64,000 nt of DNA from Candidatus Phaeomarinobacter ectocarpi (GTDB taxonomy: Bacteria > Pseudomonadota > Alphaproteobacteria > CGMCC-115125), in assembly GCF_000689395.1 (NCBI RefSeq), contig NZ_HG966617.1, positions 1,892,677 to 1,956,676 on the forward strand, given 5' to 3'. The position numbers were made by a program, and so were the translations under genes. Shown here piece after piece: positions 17,308 to 26,825 of the stretch; the first letter of the stretch is position 1; each line of letters opens with the position of its first letter. Below the pieces are notes generated by a model. It was not told the origin of the DNA, ran no database searches, and saw only the letters and a program-made list of their open reading frames with translations.

Positions 17308-18198
17308 ATGAAAGATTTCAGCGGAAAGATCGCTGTCGTCACCGGCGGCGGCTCAGGCATTGGCCGTGAACTGACGCGCCAGCTGGCAGAGGCCGGCTGC
17401 AGCATCGCCATTTGCGACGTCTCCGAAGAAGACATGGCGGAAACCGTCGAGATCGCCATGACGGGCGCACCGCAGGGTGTGAAGGTCACAGCCTTTAAGG
17501 CAGATGTCAGCAACGAAGATCAGGTCAACGCGTTCCGCGACCACGTGCGCGACGCCCATGACATTGATCACATCCACCTGCTTTTCAACAATGCGGGCAT
17601 TGGCGGCGGCAGCAGTTTTGTCACCACCCCCCGCGACAGCTGGGAGCGGACATTCAACGTCTGCTGGTTCGGCGTATACAACAACGCCCGCGCTTTCATG
17701 CCGCTGCTTATTGCGGCCGACGAAGGCCACATCGTCAATGTGAGTTCGGTCAACGGTTTTTGGGCAAGCCTTGGATCTGATACGGCGCACACGGCGTATT
17801 CCGCTGCCAAGTTTGCAGTGAAAGGCTTTACCGAAGCGCTGGTGAACGACCTGCGCCTCAATGCGCCGCACGTGAAGGCCAGCGTTGTCATGCCCGGCCA
17901 CATCGGCACCAACATTGCCCGCAGCACATTCCGCGAGTTCAGTGACGCAGAAGAAGCACTGAGCGAGGAAGAAGCCAAAGCGGTCAACGATCACTTCCGC
18001 ACCAGCGCGACCACGACGGCAGCACAGGCTGCAACAGTCATTCTGGATGGTGTGAAGGCAGAGACCTGGCGCATCCTCATCGGGCCCGACGCTGTGGCCC
18101 TCGACAAAGCCGTGCGCGCTACGCCGGAAGCCGCCTATGACGGCGATTTCGGTATGGAGATTTTCGCCAACCTTCGGTCCGCAACCGACAACGCCTGA
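17308..18198 (+). CDS. Short-chain dehydrogenase/reductase (SDR)
   Basis: 296 residues from ATG 17308 (TGAGGA upstream). TGGGSGIG at 12-19, Asp after beta-2 (ICDVSEED), NNAG near 95, and catalytic YSAAK near 160. It has a longer C-terminus than the minimal SDR. Eighty-seven bases follow the M20 gene, so a joint unit is possible. Substrate unknown. Confidence 0.86.
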   Translation: MKDFSGKIAVVTGGGSGIGRELTRQLAEAGCSIAICDVSEEDMAETVEIAMTGAPQGVKVTAFKADVSNEDQVNAFRDHVRDAHDIDHIHLLFNNAGIGGGSSFVTTPRDSWERTFNVCWFGVYNNARAFMPLLIAADEGHIVNVSSVNGFWASLGSDTAHTAYSAAKFAVKGFTEALVNDLRLNAPHVKASVVMPGHIGTNIARSTFREFSDAEEALSEEEAKAVNDHFRTSATTTAAQAATVILDGVKAETWRILIGPDAVALDKAVRATPEAAYDGDFGMEIFANLRSATDNA

Positions 18199-18207
18199 TC
18201 ACAAAAG

Positions 18208-18359
18208 TCCGGTGGATCCCCCGGTCAAGCCGGGGGATGGCGGGTTTTCTTGAGTCTCAAACAAACAAGCCTCGCCATTGTCCGGTTTAACTGGACAATC
18301 CATATGCTGCAGTTTGGAGCGTCTGCGAGTAGGCCCCGGATCAAGTCCGGGGCAACAGG
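18208..18359. repeat. Composite palindromic repeat cluster
   Basis: Three pieces of the dispersed repeat families: a CCCCCGGTCAAGCCGGGGG hairpin at about 18218-18236; ATTGTCCGGTT / AACTGGACAAT at 18277-18299 (family 2, one change); and the right half of a family 1 element with CCCCGGATCAAGTCCGGGG at 18334-18352. It lies between converging genes. Confidence 0.8.
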
Positions 18360-18366
18360 AGTTGCT

Positions 18367-19722
18367 CTACTCGAACGGCACGATGGGTGGTTCACGCTCG
18401 GTGCGTTCCATGATCCGACGGCGGTTTTCCTGCTGCTGGGCTTCATCCAGCGGGAAGGTCCACATGATGGCACCCACCGCGAAATACATGACAGTGGGCA
18501 ACCACACGAACGTAGCGCGCACACCGTCGAGCGCCGCCTGGGTGTTGTCGCCCCGCGGCACGAACCCCAGTGTGTCGATCAGGTAGTAGGTCAGACCAAC
18601 GGCCAGCGCCGCGCCGACCTTGCTGGTCATGGTCAGCAGCGAGAAGAAGAGGCCCGTGCGCTGATTGCCGGTTTCAACTTCGTCGTGATCCGCCACATCC
18701 GCCATCACGGACCGCAGCAGGAATGACCCAGCACCCAGATTGATGCCGAACAGTGCCGTAAAGAGAACCATCATCAGCACGTCACCGGGGCCAACGATGT
18801 AAATCAGCGGCAGCCCAAGCCCGTTGAGGATGGCTGAAGCCGCCAGCGTTTGATGTTTGCCGAAGACATATGAAAGCTTGATCATCAACGGCACAAAGAT
18901 GACGCCCGCGCCAAAGTATGCCAGCAGGATGGCGCTCGACCACGAGCCCATCTGCAGCACGTCAGCCGCAACAAAGATAAACAGCGCCGCCATGGTGCCC
19001 GAGCCGATGCCGTTGGCGAGATCAGCCGCAAGCAGCCGGCGCAGCGGGCTGTTGCGCAGGAGCACGCTCACCGCCTCGCGGAATGGCACATGCTTTGGTT
19101 CCGGCACGTCGCGTTCGCCCACAAGGGAGACGGCAGCCAGAACCGCGATGGGCAGCAGGATGATCACGAACCAGCCCATGGCCGCGACACGCGCGGTGCC
19201 AACGTCCTCAGGACCGATGTAGTCAATGACCGCAGGGGTGATCAGCACAAGGAGCATGCCGAGGATCAGCGACCCTTCCCGCCAGCCCTGCACAAGGGAG
19301 CGCTCATTGTAGTCTGGTGTCAGTTCCGCCCCCCACGACATGTGCGACAGGGTGAGCAGCGTCCAGCCGATATAGAGGATCACCATCCACATCAGCAGAT
19401 AGGTGGCGGAGACAGGCGCTGTGGGAATGAACAGCATGTAGGTGGCAACAAGCATCACCGGCAATGACGCCACGATCCAGTGCCGCCGCCTGCCCCACCG
19501 GGTGCGGTATTTGTCAGACAGCACCCCAAGCACCGGGTCTGTGAACACGTCCCAGAAGCGCGCGATCATGAAGACCCAGCCGACGGTTGCCAGGCCGAGG
19601 CCCATTTCCGTTGCATAGAACGGCGGCAGATAGACCGCGATGGGAAGCCCCATGGCGGCGATAGGCGCTGCCGGAGAGGCAAACGCCAGCAGGCGAAGTG
19701 GTGTCAGTTTCAGGCTGGCCAT
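18367..19722 (-). CDS. GPH-family MFS transporter
   Basis: 451 residues, about twelve membrane segments, GPH signature AMGLPIAVYLPPFYATEMGLG and RFWDVFTDPVLG, then TRWGRRRHW. It is closely related to the next upstream gene on the same strand (19781-21193); the two share SWGAELTPDYNERS and other blocks, so they arose by tandem duplication. A more distant copy is at 1361. Cation-coupled uptake is expected for the family; the substrate is unknown. Confidence 0.87.
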   Translation of the reverse strand: MASLKLTPLRLLAFASPAAPIAAMGLPIAVYLPPFYATEMGLGLATVGWVFMIARFWDVFTDPVLGVLSDKYRTRWGRRRHWIVASLPVMLVATYMLFIPTAPVSATYLLMWMVILYIGWTLLTLSHMSWGAELTPDYNERSLVQGWREGSLILGMLLVLITPAVIDYIGPEDVGTARVAAMGWFVIILLPIAVLAAVSLVGERDVPEPKHVPFREAVSVLLRNSPLRRLLAADLANGIGSGTMAALFIFVAADVLQMGSWSSAILLAYFGAGVIFVPLMIKLSYVFGKHQTLAASAILNGLGLPLIYIVGPGDVLMMVLFTALFGINLGAGSFLLRSVMADVADHDEVETGNQRTGLFFSLLTMTSKVGAALAVGLTYYLIDTLGFVPRGDNTQAALDGVRATFVWLPTVMYFAVGAIMWTFPLDEAQQQENRRRIMERTEREPPIVPFE

Positions 19723-19780
19723 CAGAAATTACGCTCTAACCGGGGATACCAAGCATCAACACGATATGGGCACGGGGGTG

Positions 19781-21193
19781 CTAGTTTGCACCCCCGATGG
19801 GCGCAACAGAGGCGCCGGCATTGCCACCGGCTCCTTCAGCCATGGACTGACGCTTCTGCAGAATACGCCGGTTCTCCGACTGCTGGTCTTCGTCGATGGG
19901 AAAATTCCACATCACCCACGCCACCAGGAACCCGATTATCGCCGGCGGCAGCACATAGACCAGCTTGAGCCCCAGTTCAGCCGAGGCCGTGTTTTCAATG
20001 CCGGGCACAAAGCCGATGAGTTCAAGGGCTGGATAAGTGAACCCAATCGCCAGCGCCGCGCCAATCTTGTTGGTCATGGTCAGCAGTGAATAGAAAAGCC
20101 CGGTGCGCTGGTTGCCGCCTTCCACGTGATCGTGGTCCGCCACATCCGCCATGATGGAGCGGAACAGGAAAGGGCCCGCGCCCATGTTCACGCCAAGGCA
20201 GATCCACACCGCAACGGCAAACCACAGATCGCCCGGCTCAATCAGGAAGATGAGCGGCACGGTGACAGCCGAGAACAAAGAGGAATATGCCAGCGTGCGG
20301 TGCTTGCCCCACATATGCGACAGGCGAACCATGATCGGCACAAACACGCACCCGGCAGTCAGATAAACAAGAATAAGAAGGCTGGCGAATTGCAGCTTGA
20401 GGACGTCCGCGGCCAGGAACAGGAACAGGGCCGTCACGATGCCGCCGGATATGCCACCCAGCAGGTCGGCAATCAGCAGACGCAGCAAAGGCCGGTTCTT
20501 GATCAGAATGCTGACCGCTTCGCGCCACGGCACATGGGTCGGATCCGGCACCTTGCGTTCGGGCACGGCCCATACGGCGATCAAGACCGTGATGGGTAGC
20601 AGGATCAACACATACCAGCCCATGGAAGCAACGCGCGCTGCCGCGACATTTTCCGGCTGCATGGCTTCGATGAAGACAGGAACCAGCAGCACAAAGATCA
20701 TGCCGGCGATGAGGGCTACTTCACGGAAGCCCTGAATGGTCGAGCGCTCATTGTAGTCAGGTGTCAGTTCGGCGCCCCACGACATGTGCGAGATCGTGAG
20801 CAGCGTCCAGCCGATATAGGCAATGACCATCCACCACAGGAGATAGCTGCCGGAGACCGGTGCGGTGGGCATGAACAGCATATAGACCGAGACCAGCATG
20901 ATCGGCACGGAAATGACGATCCAGTGCCGCCGACGGCCCCAACGGGTTTTGACCCGGTCAGACATGACGCCCAGCACGGGGTCAGTGAACACATCCCAGA
21001 AGCGGGTGATCATGAAGATCGCGCCAACGAGGGCAAGACCGAGGCCCATCTCCCCAGCGTAGAACGGTGGCAGGTACACAACGATGGGAAGCCCCATCGC
21101 GGCAATCGGGGCGGCAGGAAGCGCAAAGGCACCAATGCGCCAGCGGCTAAGTCCCGACGCCGGACCGTTTGCGGGAATCTCTGTTTGGCTCAT
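19781..21193 (-). CDS. GPH-family MFS transporter, tandem paralogue
   Basis: 470 residues with the same signatures as its downstream neighbour (AMGLPIVVYLPPFYAGEMGLG, RFWDVFTDPVLG, SWGAELTPDYNERS). It ends in a short polar tail. Fifty-eight bases separate the pair, so a joint transcript is likely. Two kept copies suggest different substrates or dosage. Confidence 0.87.
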   Translation of the reverse strand: MSQTEIPANGPASGLSRWRIGAFALPAAPIAAMGLPIVVYLPPFYAGEMGLGLALVGAIFMITRFWDVFTDPVLGVMSDRVKTRWGRRRHWIVISVPIMLVSVYMLFMPTAPVSGSYLLWWMVIAYIGWTLLTISHMSWGAELTPDYNERSTIQGFREVALIAGMIFVLLVPVFIEAMQPENVAAARVASMGWYVLILLPITVLIAVWAVPERKVPDPTHVPWREAVSILIKNRPLLRLLIADLLGGISGGIVTALFLFLAADVLKLQFASLLILVYLTAGCVFVPIMVRLSHMWGKHRTLAYSSLFSAVTVPLIFLIEPGDLWFAVAVWICLGVNMGAGPFLFRSIMADVADHDHVEGGNQRTGLFYSLLTMTNKIGAALAIGFTYPALELIGFVPGIENTASAELGLKLVYVLPPAIIGFLVAWVMWNFPIDEDQQSENRRILQKRQSMAEGAGGNAGASVAPIGGAN

Positions 21194-21515
21194 ACGTTAC
21201 TCTTCGGACCCCTGGCACCCATCCACATGAATGTGTGCAAGCGGGCCCGCGTCCTCCTTGGGTCACCTGCCTGATGTTGCTGCTGACATAAGCCCTAGCG
21301 CAACGTGATTGTGGTGGCTGATTTTTTATCACTTCATGGGATGAAGTGGTCGCACTCACATTGTTGTTGGGGTCATGATACGCACAAAATTGTAAGTCGA
21401 GAAGCCACGATCCCTGACAAACTGGTGACTTTTACAACCAACCCGCGGTCATATTCCCAAACCGCCCGCGTGGCGGTATGCAAAGATGGCTGCACCACGC
21501 TGTTTACAGGACCAG
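21194..21515. other. Gene-free divergent region
   Basis: About 320 bases between the GPH pair and the NYN-like gene. AT-richer than the surroundings around 21300-21440. Contains CACTTCAT (21330-21337) / ATGAAGTG (21341-21348), a perfect 8-base inverted repeat with a 3-base centre, probably a regulator site or small stem. No credible gene seen. Confidence 0.45.
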
Positions 21516-22382
21516 ATGACCGCAAACGCACCAGATGACGATGCCCAGGCCGGAGATACCCCTCCTCCCAGTGTGGTTGTGCTCTGCAATGCAGCGCCGT
21601 TTCGCGAGGGTCTGGCCCACGCCTTTGGCCAAGCGAGCGCGGACACTGACCCCGCCGCCCTGGCCGATCGTCTGGCAGCGGAACGCGGATGGGCAATCTC
21701 CAGAACAAACATCTACCACTCCAGTGATGCGCGTCTGGATGAGGATCACCGCAAGTGGGTTGAGAGGCTCAAGGACACGCAATCCACTCTGGTGACCCAG
21801 CCCGGCGACATTCGCGTGCGCATGGCGCTGGACGGGATGCGCGCACTGCGCGAGCGGCAGGCGGACATTCTGCTGGTCATGGGCGGTGACACATCCTTCA
21901 TGGCGCTGGCCCAGGACACACGCACAGCGGCCCGCGAGCAGAAGAGAACCATCAAATTCGCCAGCGCTTTTGCGCCCTCATCGCATCCATTGGGACAAAC
22001 CATTCCGTCTGCTGATCATTCCATCACCATCGACCGCGACATGGCTGATAAGTGTCTCATGCCGGCATCTGCCACAGCACCGTCGCGCCGGATCTATGCC
22101 GGGCGATCAATTGATACGACATCACCCGCCGCCGCCACACCTCAGGCCCCGGCCCCCCGGCGCGCGAGACCACGGTTGATGCCGGCGATTTACGGCACCG
22201 GCCTGATCGCCAGCATGATGGCGCTGATGTGGGAGGATGTGGTGGCATCGGGCGGGGCTGACGCGCTGGACTGGTCTGCGGAGCGCTGGAGCGTGTCCAC
22301 ACTGCTGGCCCTTGGCAAATCAGTGGTTTGGCCGCTCTACTGGCTGGCCCGTGCCTTTGGCATCGACGCGGGCGGCGCATAA
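21516..22382 (+). CDS. NYN/LabA-like PIN domain protein with C-terminal membrane segments
   Basis: 288 residues from ATG 21516 (AGGA four bases upstream; a second ATG at 21486 is possible). Residues 18-180 look like a NYN domain of the PIN nuclease fold: opening strand VVVLCNAAPF, Asp106 in VRMALDGMRAL, and LVMGGDTSF with Asp125 where the family has a GDSDF-like turn, then ADHSI. The first acidic residue (usually D in the opening strand) reads LCN, so catalysis may be altered. A Pro/Ala/Arg linker (about 200-220) leads to two hydrophobic segments near 223-243 and 260-282. A membrane-tethered RNA-processing or RNA-binding role is inferred. Confidence 0.6.
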   Translation: MTANAPDDDAQAGDTPPPSVVVLCNAAPFREGLAHAFGQASADTDPAALADRLAAERGWAISRTNIYHSSDARLDEDHRKWVERLKDTQSTLVTQPGDIRVRMALDGMRALRERQADILLVMGGDTSFMALAQDTRTAAREQKRTIKFASAFAPSSHPLGQTIPSADHSITIDRDMADKCLMPASATAPSRRIYAGRSIDTTSPAAATPQAPAPRRARPRLMPAIYGTGLIASMMALMWEDVVASGGADALDWSAERWSVSTLLALGKSVVWPLYWLARAFGIDAGGA

Positions 22383-22411
22383 GCCCTCGATATTCAAGCG
22401 GAGACGACACA

Positions 22412-23362
22412 ATGAACTGGATCGTGCTGATCATCGCCGTCGTGCTGACCGCCGGCTACATCACCTATATCGCGCTCGACATGGGCCTGCGCCCGCTCAC
22501 CGAGGCGGAACAGGAAAAGGCGCCCGGTGATTTCATCACGGTGACTGGCGGTAGGCTGCACTATCGCTGGGATGGTCCAGCAACCGGACCGGTCGTGGTC
22601 ATGGTGCACGGCTTCTCCACGCCGCACTTCATCTTTGAGCAGAATGTGTCGGCCCTCACCTCTCAGGGCTATCGCGTCCTGCGCTATGACCATTTCGGCC
22701 GTGGTTGGTCTGACCGTCCGCGCACCGCCTATACGGTGGACTTCTATGACACCACCTTGATGGAACTGCTGGACGGGCTGAACATCACCGAGCCTGTGGG
22801 TCTGGTCGGCCTCTCCATGGGGGGACCGATTGTGGCTGAATTTGCCGGACGTCATCCCGACCGGGTGAATGCGGTGTTCCTGTTCGTGCCTGCGGGCCTG
22901 GACGTTGCAGGCGGGGATGACCTTGCCGCAAAGATTGTCCGACTGCCCGGCATCGGCGACCTGATGTGGCGCATTGTCGGCCGCGGCATGCTGCTTGGTG
23001 ATCCACAATATGACGAGACGGGCCTCGCTGAAGAAAACCGGCTGGTCGGTGATATCCGCATACAGATGGACTATCGCGGTTATCTGGACTCGCTACTGTC
23101 CACATTGCGCAACACGCCGATGACCTCACGCACCGAGACCTACCGGCAGCTGGCCGCGACCGGCATGCCTGTCGCTGCAGTGTTCGGGGCTGATGATCCA
23201 ACGGTCCTGCCCTCAAGTGCTGACAAGCTCCGCGACCTTGTGCCCGAGGCTGCCATCCACATGCTGGATGACGCGGACCATGGCCTCAACTACAAGCGTC
23301 AGGATGCCTCAAACCCGCTTCTGGCAGACTTCTTCAGGCCCAAAAACGAGCCTGCCAGCTAG
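22412..23362 (+). CDS. Membrane-anchored alpha/beta hydrolase
   Basis: 316 residues from ATG 22412. An N-terminal hydrophobic segment (2-22) serves as anchor or signal. HGF at 66-68, YDHFGRGWS at 92-100, nucleophile GLSMGG with Ser135, late DDPT acid and ADHG histidine. Family includes esterases and epoxide-hydrolase-like enzymes. It follows the NYN-like gene by 29 bases. Confidence 0.85.
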   Translation: MNWIVLIIAVVLTAGYITYIALDMGLRPLTEAEQEKAPGDFITVTGGRLHYRWDGPATGPVVVMVHGFSTPHFIFEQNVSALTSQGYRVLRYDHFGRGWSDRPRTAYTVDFYDTTLMELLDGLNITEPVGLVGLSMGGPIVAEFAGRHPDRVNAVFLFVPAGLDVAGGDDLAAKIVRLPGIGDLMWRIVGRGMLLGDPQYDETGLAEENRLVGDIRIQMDYRGYLDSLLSTLRNTPMTSRTETYRQLAATGMPVAAVFGADDPTVLPSSADKLRDLVPEAAIHMLDDADHGLNYKRQDASNPLLADFFRPKNEPAS

Positions 23363-23448
23363 CGCTTGCAGCCTACCCGCTGGCAGCGGTAGAAGATGGC
23401 ACCAGCAGTTACTCAGACCCAGCATTTACTTAGACAGGGAATCTCAAG

Positions 23449-23709
23449 ATGGCCGGAGCTGTCGTACCCAAGTTCAAGAACGACGAAGCCGTCGCGATCA
23501 TTGAAGTCGGGGTGAAGGAATTTCACTGCACCGGCGCAAGTGCTCCCCACGATCACCCGCATGTCTATCTCGACATGGGGTCGGACGATGAAATCATCTG
23601 CCCGTACTGCTCCACGCTCTATCGGCTGAACACATCCCTGGAACCGACGCAAAGCATTCCGCCCAGCGCCATCCTGATCCCGGAACTGACGGGCGCAGAT
23701 CGCCGTTAG
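23449..23709 (+). CDS. zf-CHCC (NDUFS6-like) zinc-finger protein
   Basis: 86 residues. Pattern FHCTG, HDHPHVYLDMG, and CPYCSTLY is that of the zf-CHCC family, which includes the complex I accessory subunit NDUFS6 in mitochondria. In alphaproteobacteria it is a standard small protein. One zinc bound by C-H-C-C is expected. Its stop overlaps the stop of the converging amidohydrolase by four bases. Confidence 0.88.
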   Translation: MAGAVVPKFKNDEAVAIIEVGVKEFHCTGASAPHDHPHVYLDMGSDDEIICPYCSTLYRLNTSLEPTQSIPPSAILIPELTGADRR

Positions 23710-24896
23710 GCCGCCACCAGATGGGCGGGACGGCGCAGATCTTCCGCCAGCCCTTCGCCCATCAGGTCAATGAAGTTCTCAGCATAAAAACCGTCAATCG
23801 CTGTTTGCGGCATGCCCTCAAGGCTCGCGTCAAACCGCTTGAGCGGATTTCGGCCGCCTTCCACATGCGGGAAGTCGGTGGAGAACAGGCATGTCTCCTC
23901 GCCTGAATTGGAAATGATCCAGCCCGCATCTTCATGTGGATACGGCGAGACACGAAGCTGACGCCGGACAATCTCCGACGGTTTGTCTGACAGGTTCTGC
24001 AGCCGCTCTTCATTGCGCATGAAAGCGTGGGCAGCCGAATCCATGGACCGCATCCAGCCTGGCAGCCACGCGGCGCCCAGTTCGATGGCACCCCATTTCA
24101 GATTGGGGAAGTGGTCAAACACGCCATCAAAAATCAGCGTCGCCAGCGTCTGCATCGCTGACTGGGGAATGGGCATGTAGCTCACGGACGTGAAATTGTC
24201 GTCACCCCCATGAAAGTCCGGCACCGGCGGCAGACCATTCTCCTTGTAGGTGGCGTTGAGTTTGTCCTCCCCGCCCACATGCATGAGAATGGGAATGCCC
24301 GCCTCCTGCGCCATCGCCCAGACCGGGAACAGGCCCGTATGGCTGGGGCTGTGCCGTTGCGGGCACCACGAGGGAATGAGCAACGCTTTGGCCCCCAGCG
24401 CGATGGCATCTTTTGCAATCGCTTCTGCGCGGGCGAAATCCTCCAGCGGTACATAGGCTGTGGCCAGCAGGCGGCGGTCCACCTTGCAGAAGTCGGTCAT
24501 CATGCGGTTATGGGCATGCGCGACGGCGTAACACAGCTCCATGTCGTTGCCCTGGTCGAGATCAAAATTGCCAAGACAGAACGTCGTGAACACAAGCTGG
24601 CTTGCGACGCCAAGCAGATCGACAGCACGCGGACGGTCATCTGCAATGAACGACCCCATGCCCTCATAGTTCTTGCGCGCCATGATATTGGCGTCTGCCT
24701 CGGCACGAAAGGCCGTGTCCGCCTGGGTCGCCCGCGCCGTATCGGCCCACGCATTGTTGCCGACCTTTGTGCGGTAGATATCCAGCGCGTGATAGCGGTC
24801 CAGCAGACGTTTCTCGAGATAGGGGTCGAGACAGTCCCCCAGTTCCATCAGGTGACTGTCCGCGTCATGTACGAGACGTCCGTCGATATAGGCCAT
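23706..24896 (-). CDS. Amidohydrolase_2 (TIM-barrel) family protein
   Basis: 396 residues from ATG 24896, with GGGGAGGA upstream. The start DADSHLMELGDCLDPYL has the D-x-H metal motif of PF04909, and conserved blocks ILMHVGGEDK, WGAIELGAAWLPGWM and FSTDFPHVEGGRNPL follow. Members are metal-dependent hydrolases or decarboxylases of aromatic and related compounds. The exact reaction cannot be read. Confidence 0.84.
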   Translation of the reverse strand: MAYIDGRLVHDADSHLMELGDCLDPYLEKRLLDRYHALDIYRTKVGNNAWADTARATQADTAFRAEADANIMARKNYEGMGSFIADDRPRAVDLLGVASQLVFTTFCLGNFDLDQGNDMELCYAVAHAHNRMMTDFCKVDRRLLATAYVPLEDFARAEAIAKDAIALGAKALLIPSWCPQRHSPSHTGLFPVWAMAQEAGIPILMHVGGEDKLNATYKENGLPPVPDFHGGDDNFTSVSYMPIPQSAMQTLATLIFDGVFDHFPNLKWGAIELGAAWLPGWMRSMDSAAHAFMRNEERLQNLSDKPSEIVRRQLRVSPYPHEDAGWIISNSGEETCLFSTDFPHVEGGRNPLKRFDASLEGMPQTAIDGFYAENFIDLMGEGLAEDLRRPAHLVAA

Positions 24897-25103
24897 GCTG
24901 TCCTCCCCTCGGCGCGCGCAGCTTTGATGCTGCTTGTGGTGCCGGTCTTCTTGATCCAGCAAGAGTGACCCTACAAAACGAAGCTGTCCAGCATCGAGCG
25001 CTGCCCCCTGCCTACGTGCCAGGTAATTGGTCCACCGACCTACCGCGCCCATTTTGAGCCCACACACAGCAGCCCGACCTGATCGGAAAGGGGAGACATT
25101 TCA

Positions 25104-25418
25104 ATGTCACGCAAACACCTGTATCTCGCGCTTACGGTCATCGGCATCATCATGCCGTATTCCTATTTCGTGCCGTGGTTTCTGGGAAATGCTGGCGATC
25201 TGGCCGGTTTCTTTGCCCTCGCCACCGCCAACCCCATTGCCACCATGTTGACCTGGGACATTGGCATCTCGGCACTGGTGCTGGTGGTTTTTGCCCTCGC
25301 CCACCTCACGCAGCTTGGCGTCGGCAAGATCGTCGCCGTGATTGCTGGCACGTTCCTCATCGGCGTATCCTGCGGCCTTCCCCTGTTGCTCTATTTCCGT
25401 GAAAGCGATGCCGCATGA
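25104..25418 (+). CDS. DUF2834 membrane protein
   Basis: 104 residues, three hydrophobic segments. The start YLALTVIGIIMPYSYFVPW and the WDIGISALVLVVF block are typical of DUF2834 (function unknown). GGGGAG precedes the ATG. It overlaps the next gene by four bases. Confidence 0.82.
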   Translation: MSRKHLYLALTVIGIIMPYSYFVPWFLGNAGDLAGFFALATANPIATMLTWDIGISALVLVVFALAHLTQLGVGKIVAVIAGTFLIGVSCGLPLLLYFRESDAA

Positions 25419-25894
25419 CAGCCCGGTCCGTCCTTGGTTTCTTCTCAATCGCCTTTGGCGTGATGGGTCTGGTCTTTGTCCTCTCCCCCAGCCTGACCCT
25501 GAGTTTCTTCGACTGGATGGTGTATGGCGGCTATGAGGCAAGCCCGGTGCAGGCGGACCTGATGGACGGGGAAACCCGCCGCTATGCCGGGTTCATCTAT
25601 CAGGTGCTCGGCGCTGTTCTGTTCGGCTGGGCCGTTCTGCTGACGCTGGTGATACGCGGTCCACAACTCGACACCGGCGATACGGGCAACACGGGCGATA
25701 CCAAGAAAGCGTCACACCTGATGGATGCCTGGACCTGGCGCGTTTTCGCTGCCTCCTTTGCGGCATGGTTCGTGGTCGACACCACCATGTCCCTGGCAAC
25801 GGGCTTCTGGCAGAACGCCGTCTTCAACACCCTGTTCGGCATTGCCGTTGCCGTTCCGCTTGTCCTGGGGTGGCGCACAGCAACGCACAGATAG
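25415..25894 (+). CDS. Small integral membrane protein, function unknown
   Basis: 159 residues with about four hydrophobic segments. Between segments 2 and 3 sits a short threonine/glycine-rich loop with imperfect TGDTGNTGD repeats. Overlap ATGA with the DUF2834 gene implies coupled translation and possibly a joint membrane complex. No family recognised. Confidence 0.7.
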   Translation: MTARSVLGFFSIAFGVMGLVFVLSPSLTLSFFDWMVYGGYEASPVQADLMDGETRRYAGFIYQVLGAVLFGWAVLLTLVIRGPQLDTGDTGNTGDTKKASHLMDAWTWRVFAASFAAWFVVDTTMSLATGFWQNAVFNTLFGIAVAVPLVLGWRTATHR

Positions 25895-25959
25895 GTCTGG
25901 TGACCCCCAGGCCGCGCCGCTAGGCTGCCCCCCAACAATAAACCGGGGGGATAAAGCAG

Positions 25960-26646
25960 ATGGAAAACGTCAAACGGCACTGGCTTCAGTGTGTGGTTAC
26001 AGGTCTGGCGGTGCTGCTGATCTCGCTGTACCTGATGCCGAAATTCCCGACGGACAGCGCCGGCATCGAGCCGGGCTATGGCTCGCCGGTCATCGCCTTT
26101 GAAATGGCGCGCTCCGTCGCGGACCTGCACGCCGTGTTTGGCACGCCGGATGATCCCGAGCGCGACCGTCGCATCGCCATGATGGACGACGGCAACATCT
26201 GGGACTTCCCCTTCATGATCGCCTATGGCCTGTTCATCGCGCTGTTCCTGCGTGCAGCCGGCACGGCCAGCGGCAACTCGATCTGGTACTTACTTGCGAT
26301 GCTCGGCATCATCGCCGGTGCCGCTGACGCCATTGAGAACAACATCCTGCTGGGCCTGACCGCAGACATTGAAGGCGCGCCGGACATCGGACTGCTGGCC
26401 TATCCGGTCTGGACAAAGTTCCTGAGCATCATGATCACGGGCGTGGCCGCAGGTGTCGTCATCGCAACGCAGGGCCGCCACTTCTGGCGCATCCTGGGTG
26501 TAGTGGCCGCGGCCAGCGCATTGCTGACACTGCCCGCTTTCTACGACCCTTCCACATACGGCGCACTGCTGACGCTGGGCGTCACCATCTGCTGGGTCAT
26601 CATGCTGATCTTCGCCATCACACGATGGCGGCAGGCATCGGCCTGA
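25960..26646 (+). CDS. Integral membrane protein, function unknown
   Basis: 228 residues with about six hydrophobic segments, the first at 12-28. The first loop (about 30-80) is acidic and contains DDPERDRRIAMMDDGNIWDFPF. A GGGGGGAT ribosome site precedes the ATG. No family recognised. Likely follows the two upstream membrane-protein genes in one unit. Confidence 0.7.
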   Translation: MENVKRHWLQCVVTGLAVLLISLYLMPKFPTDSAGIEPGYGSPVIAFEMARSVADLHAVFGTPDDPERDRRIAMMDDGNIWDFPFMIAYGLFIALFLRAAGTASGNSIWYLLAMLGIIAGAADAIENNILLGLTADIEGAPDIGLLAYPVWTKFLSIMITGVAAGVVIATQGRHFWRILGVVAAASALLTLPAFYDPSTYGALLTLGVTICWVIMLIFAITRWRQASA

Positions 26647-26825
26647 ACCCAACCGCGTGCGCCCACAAAATCGCTTTTTCGCAGACGCGAAATCCGCAGC
26701 GTTGGCCAACAAAAATCGTCGGGTACCAGGGCCCGCCTTGTCACGCCCCGTTCCCGACCTTGATCCGCGCGCTGAACTCGTTACCCTTATGACAGTTTGT
26801 CAATCGACAGGGCGGGAAAAAGACG

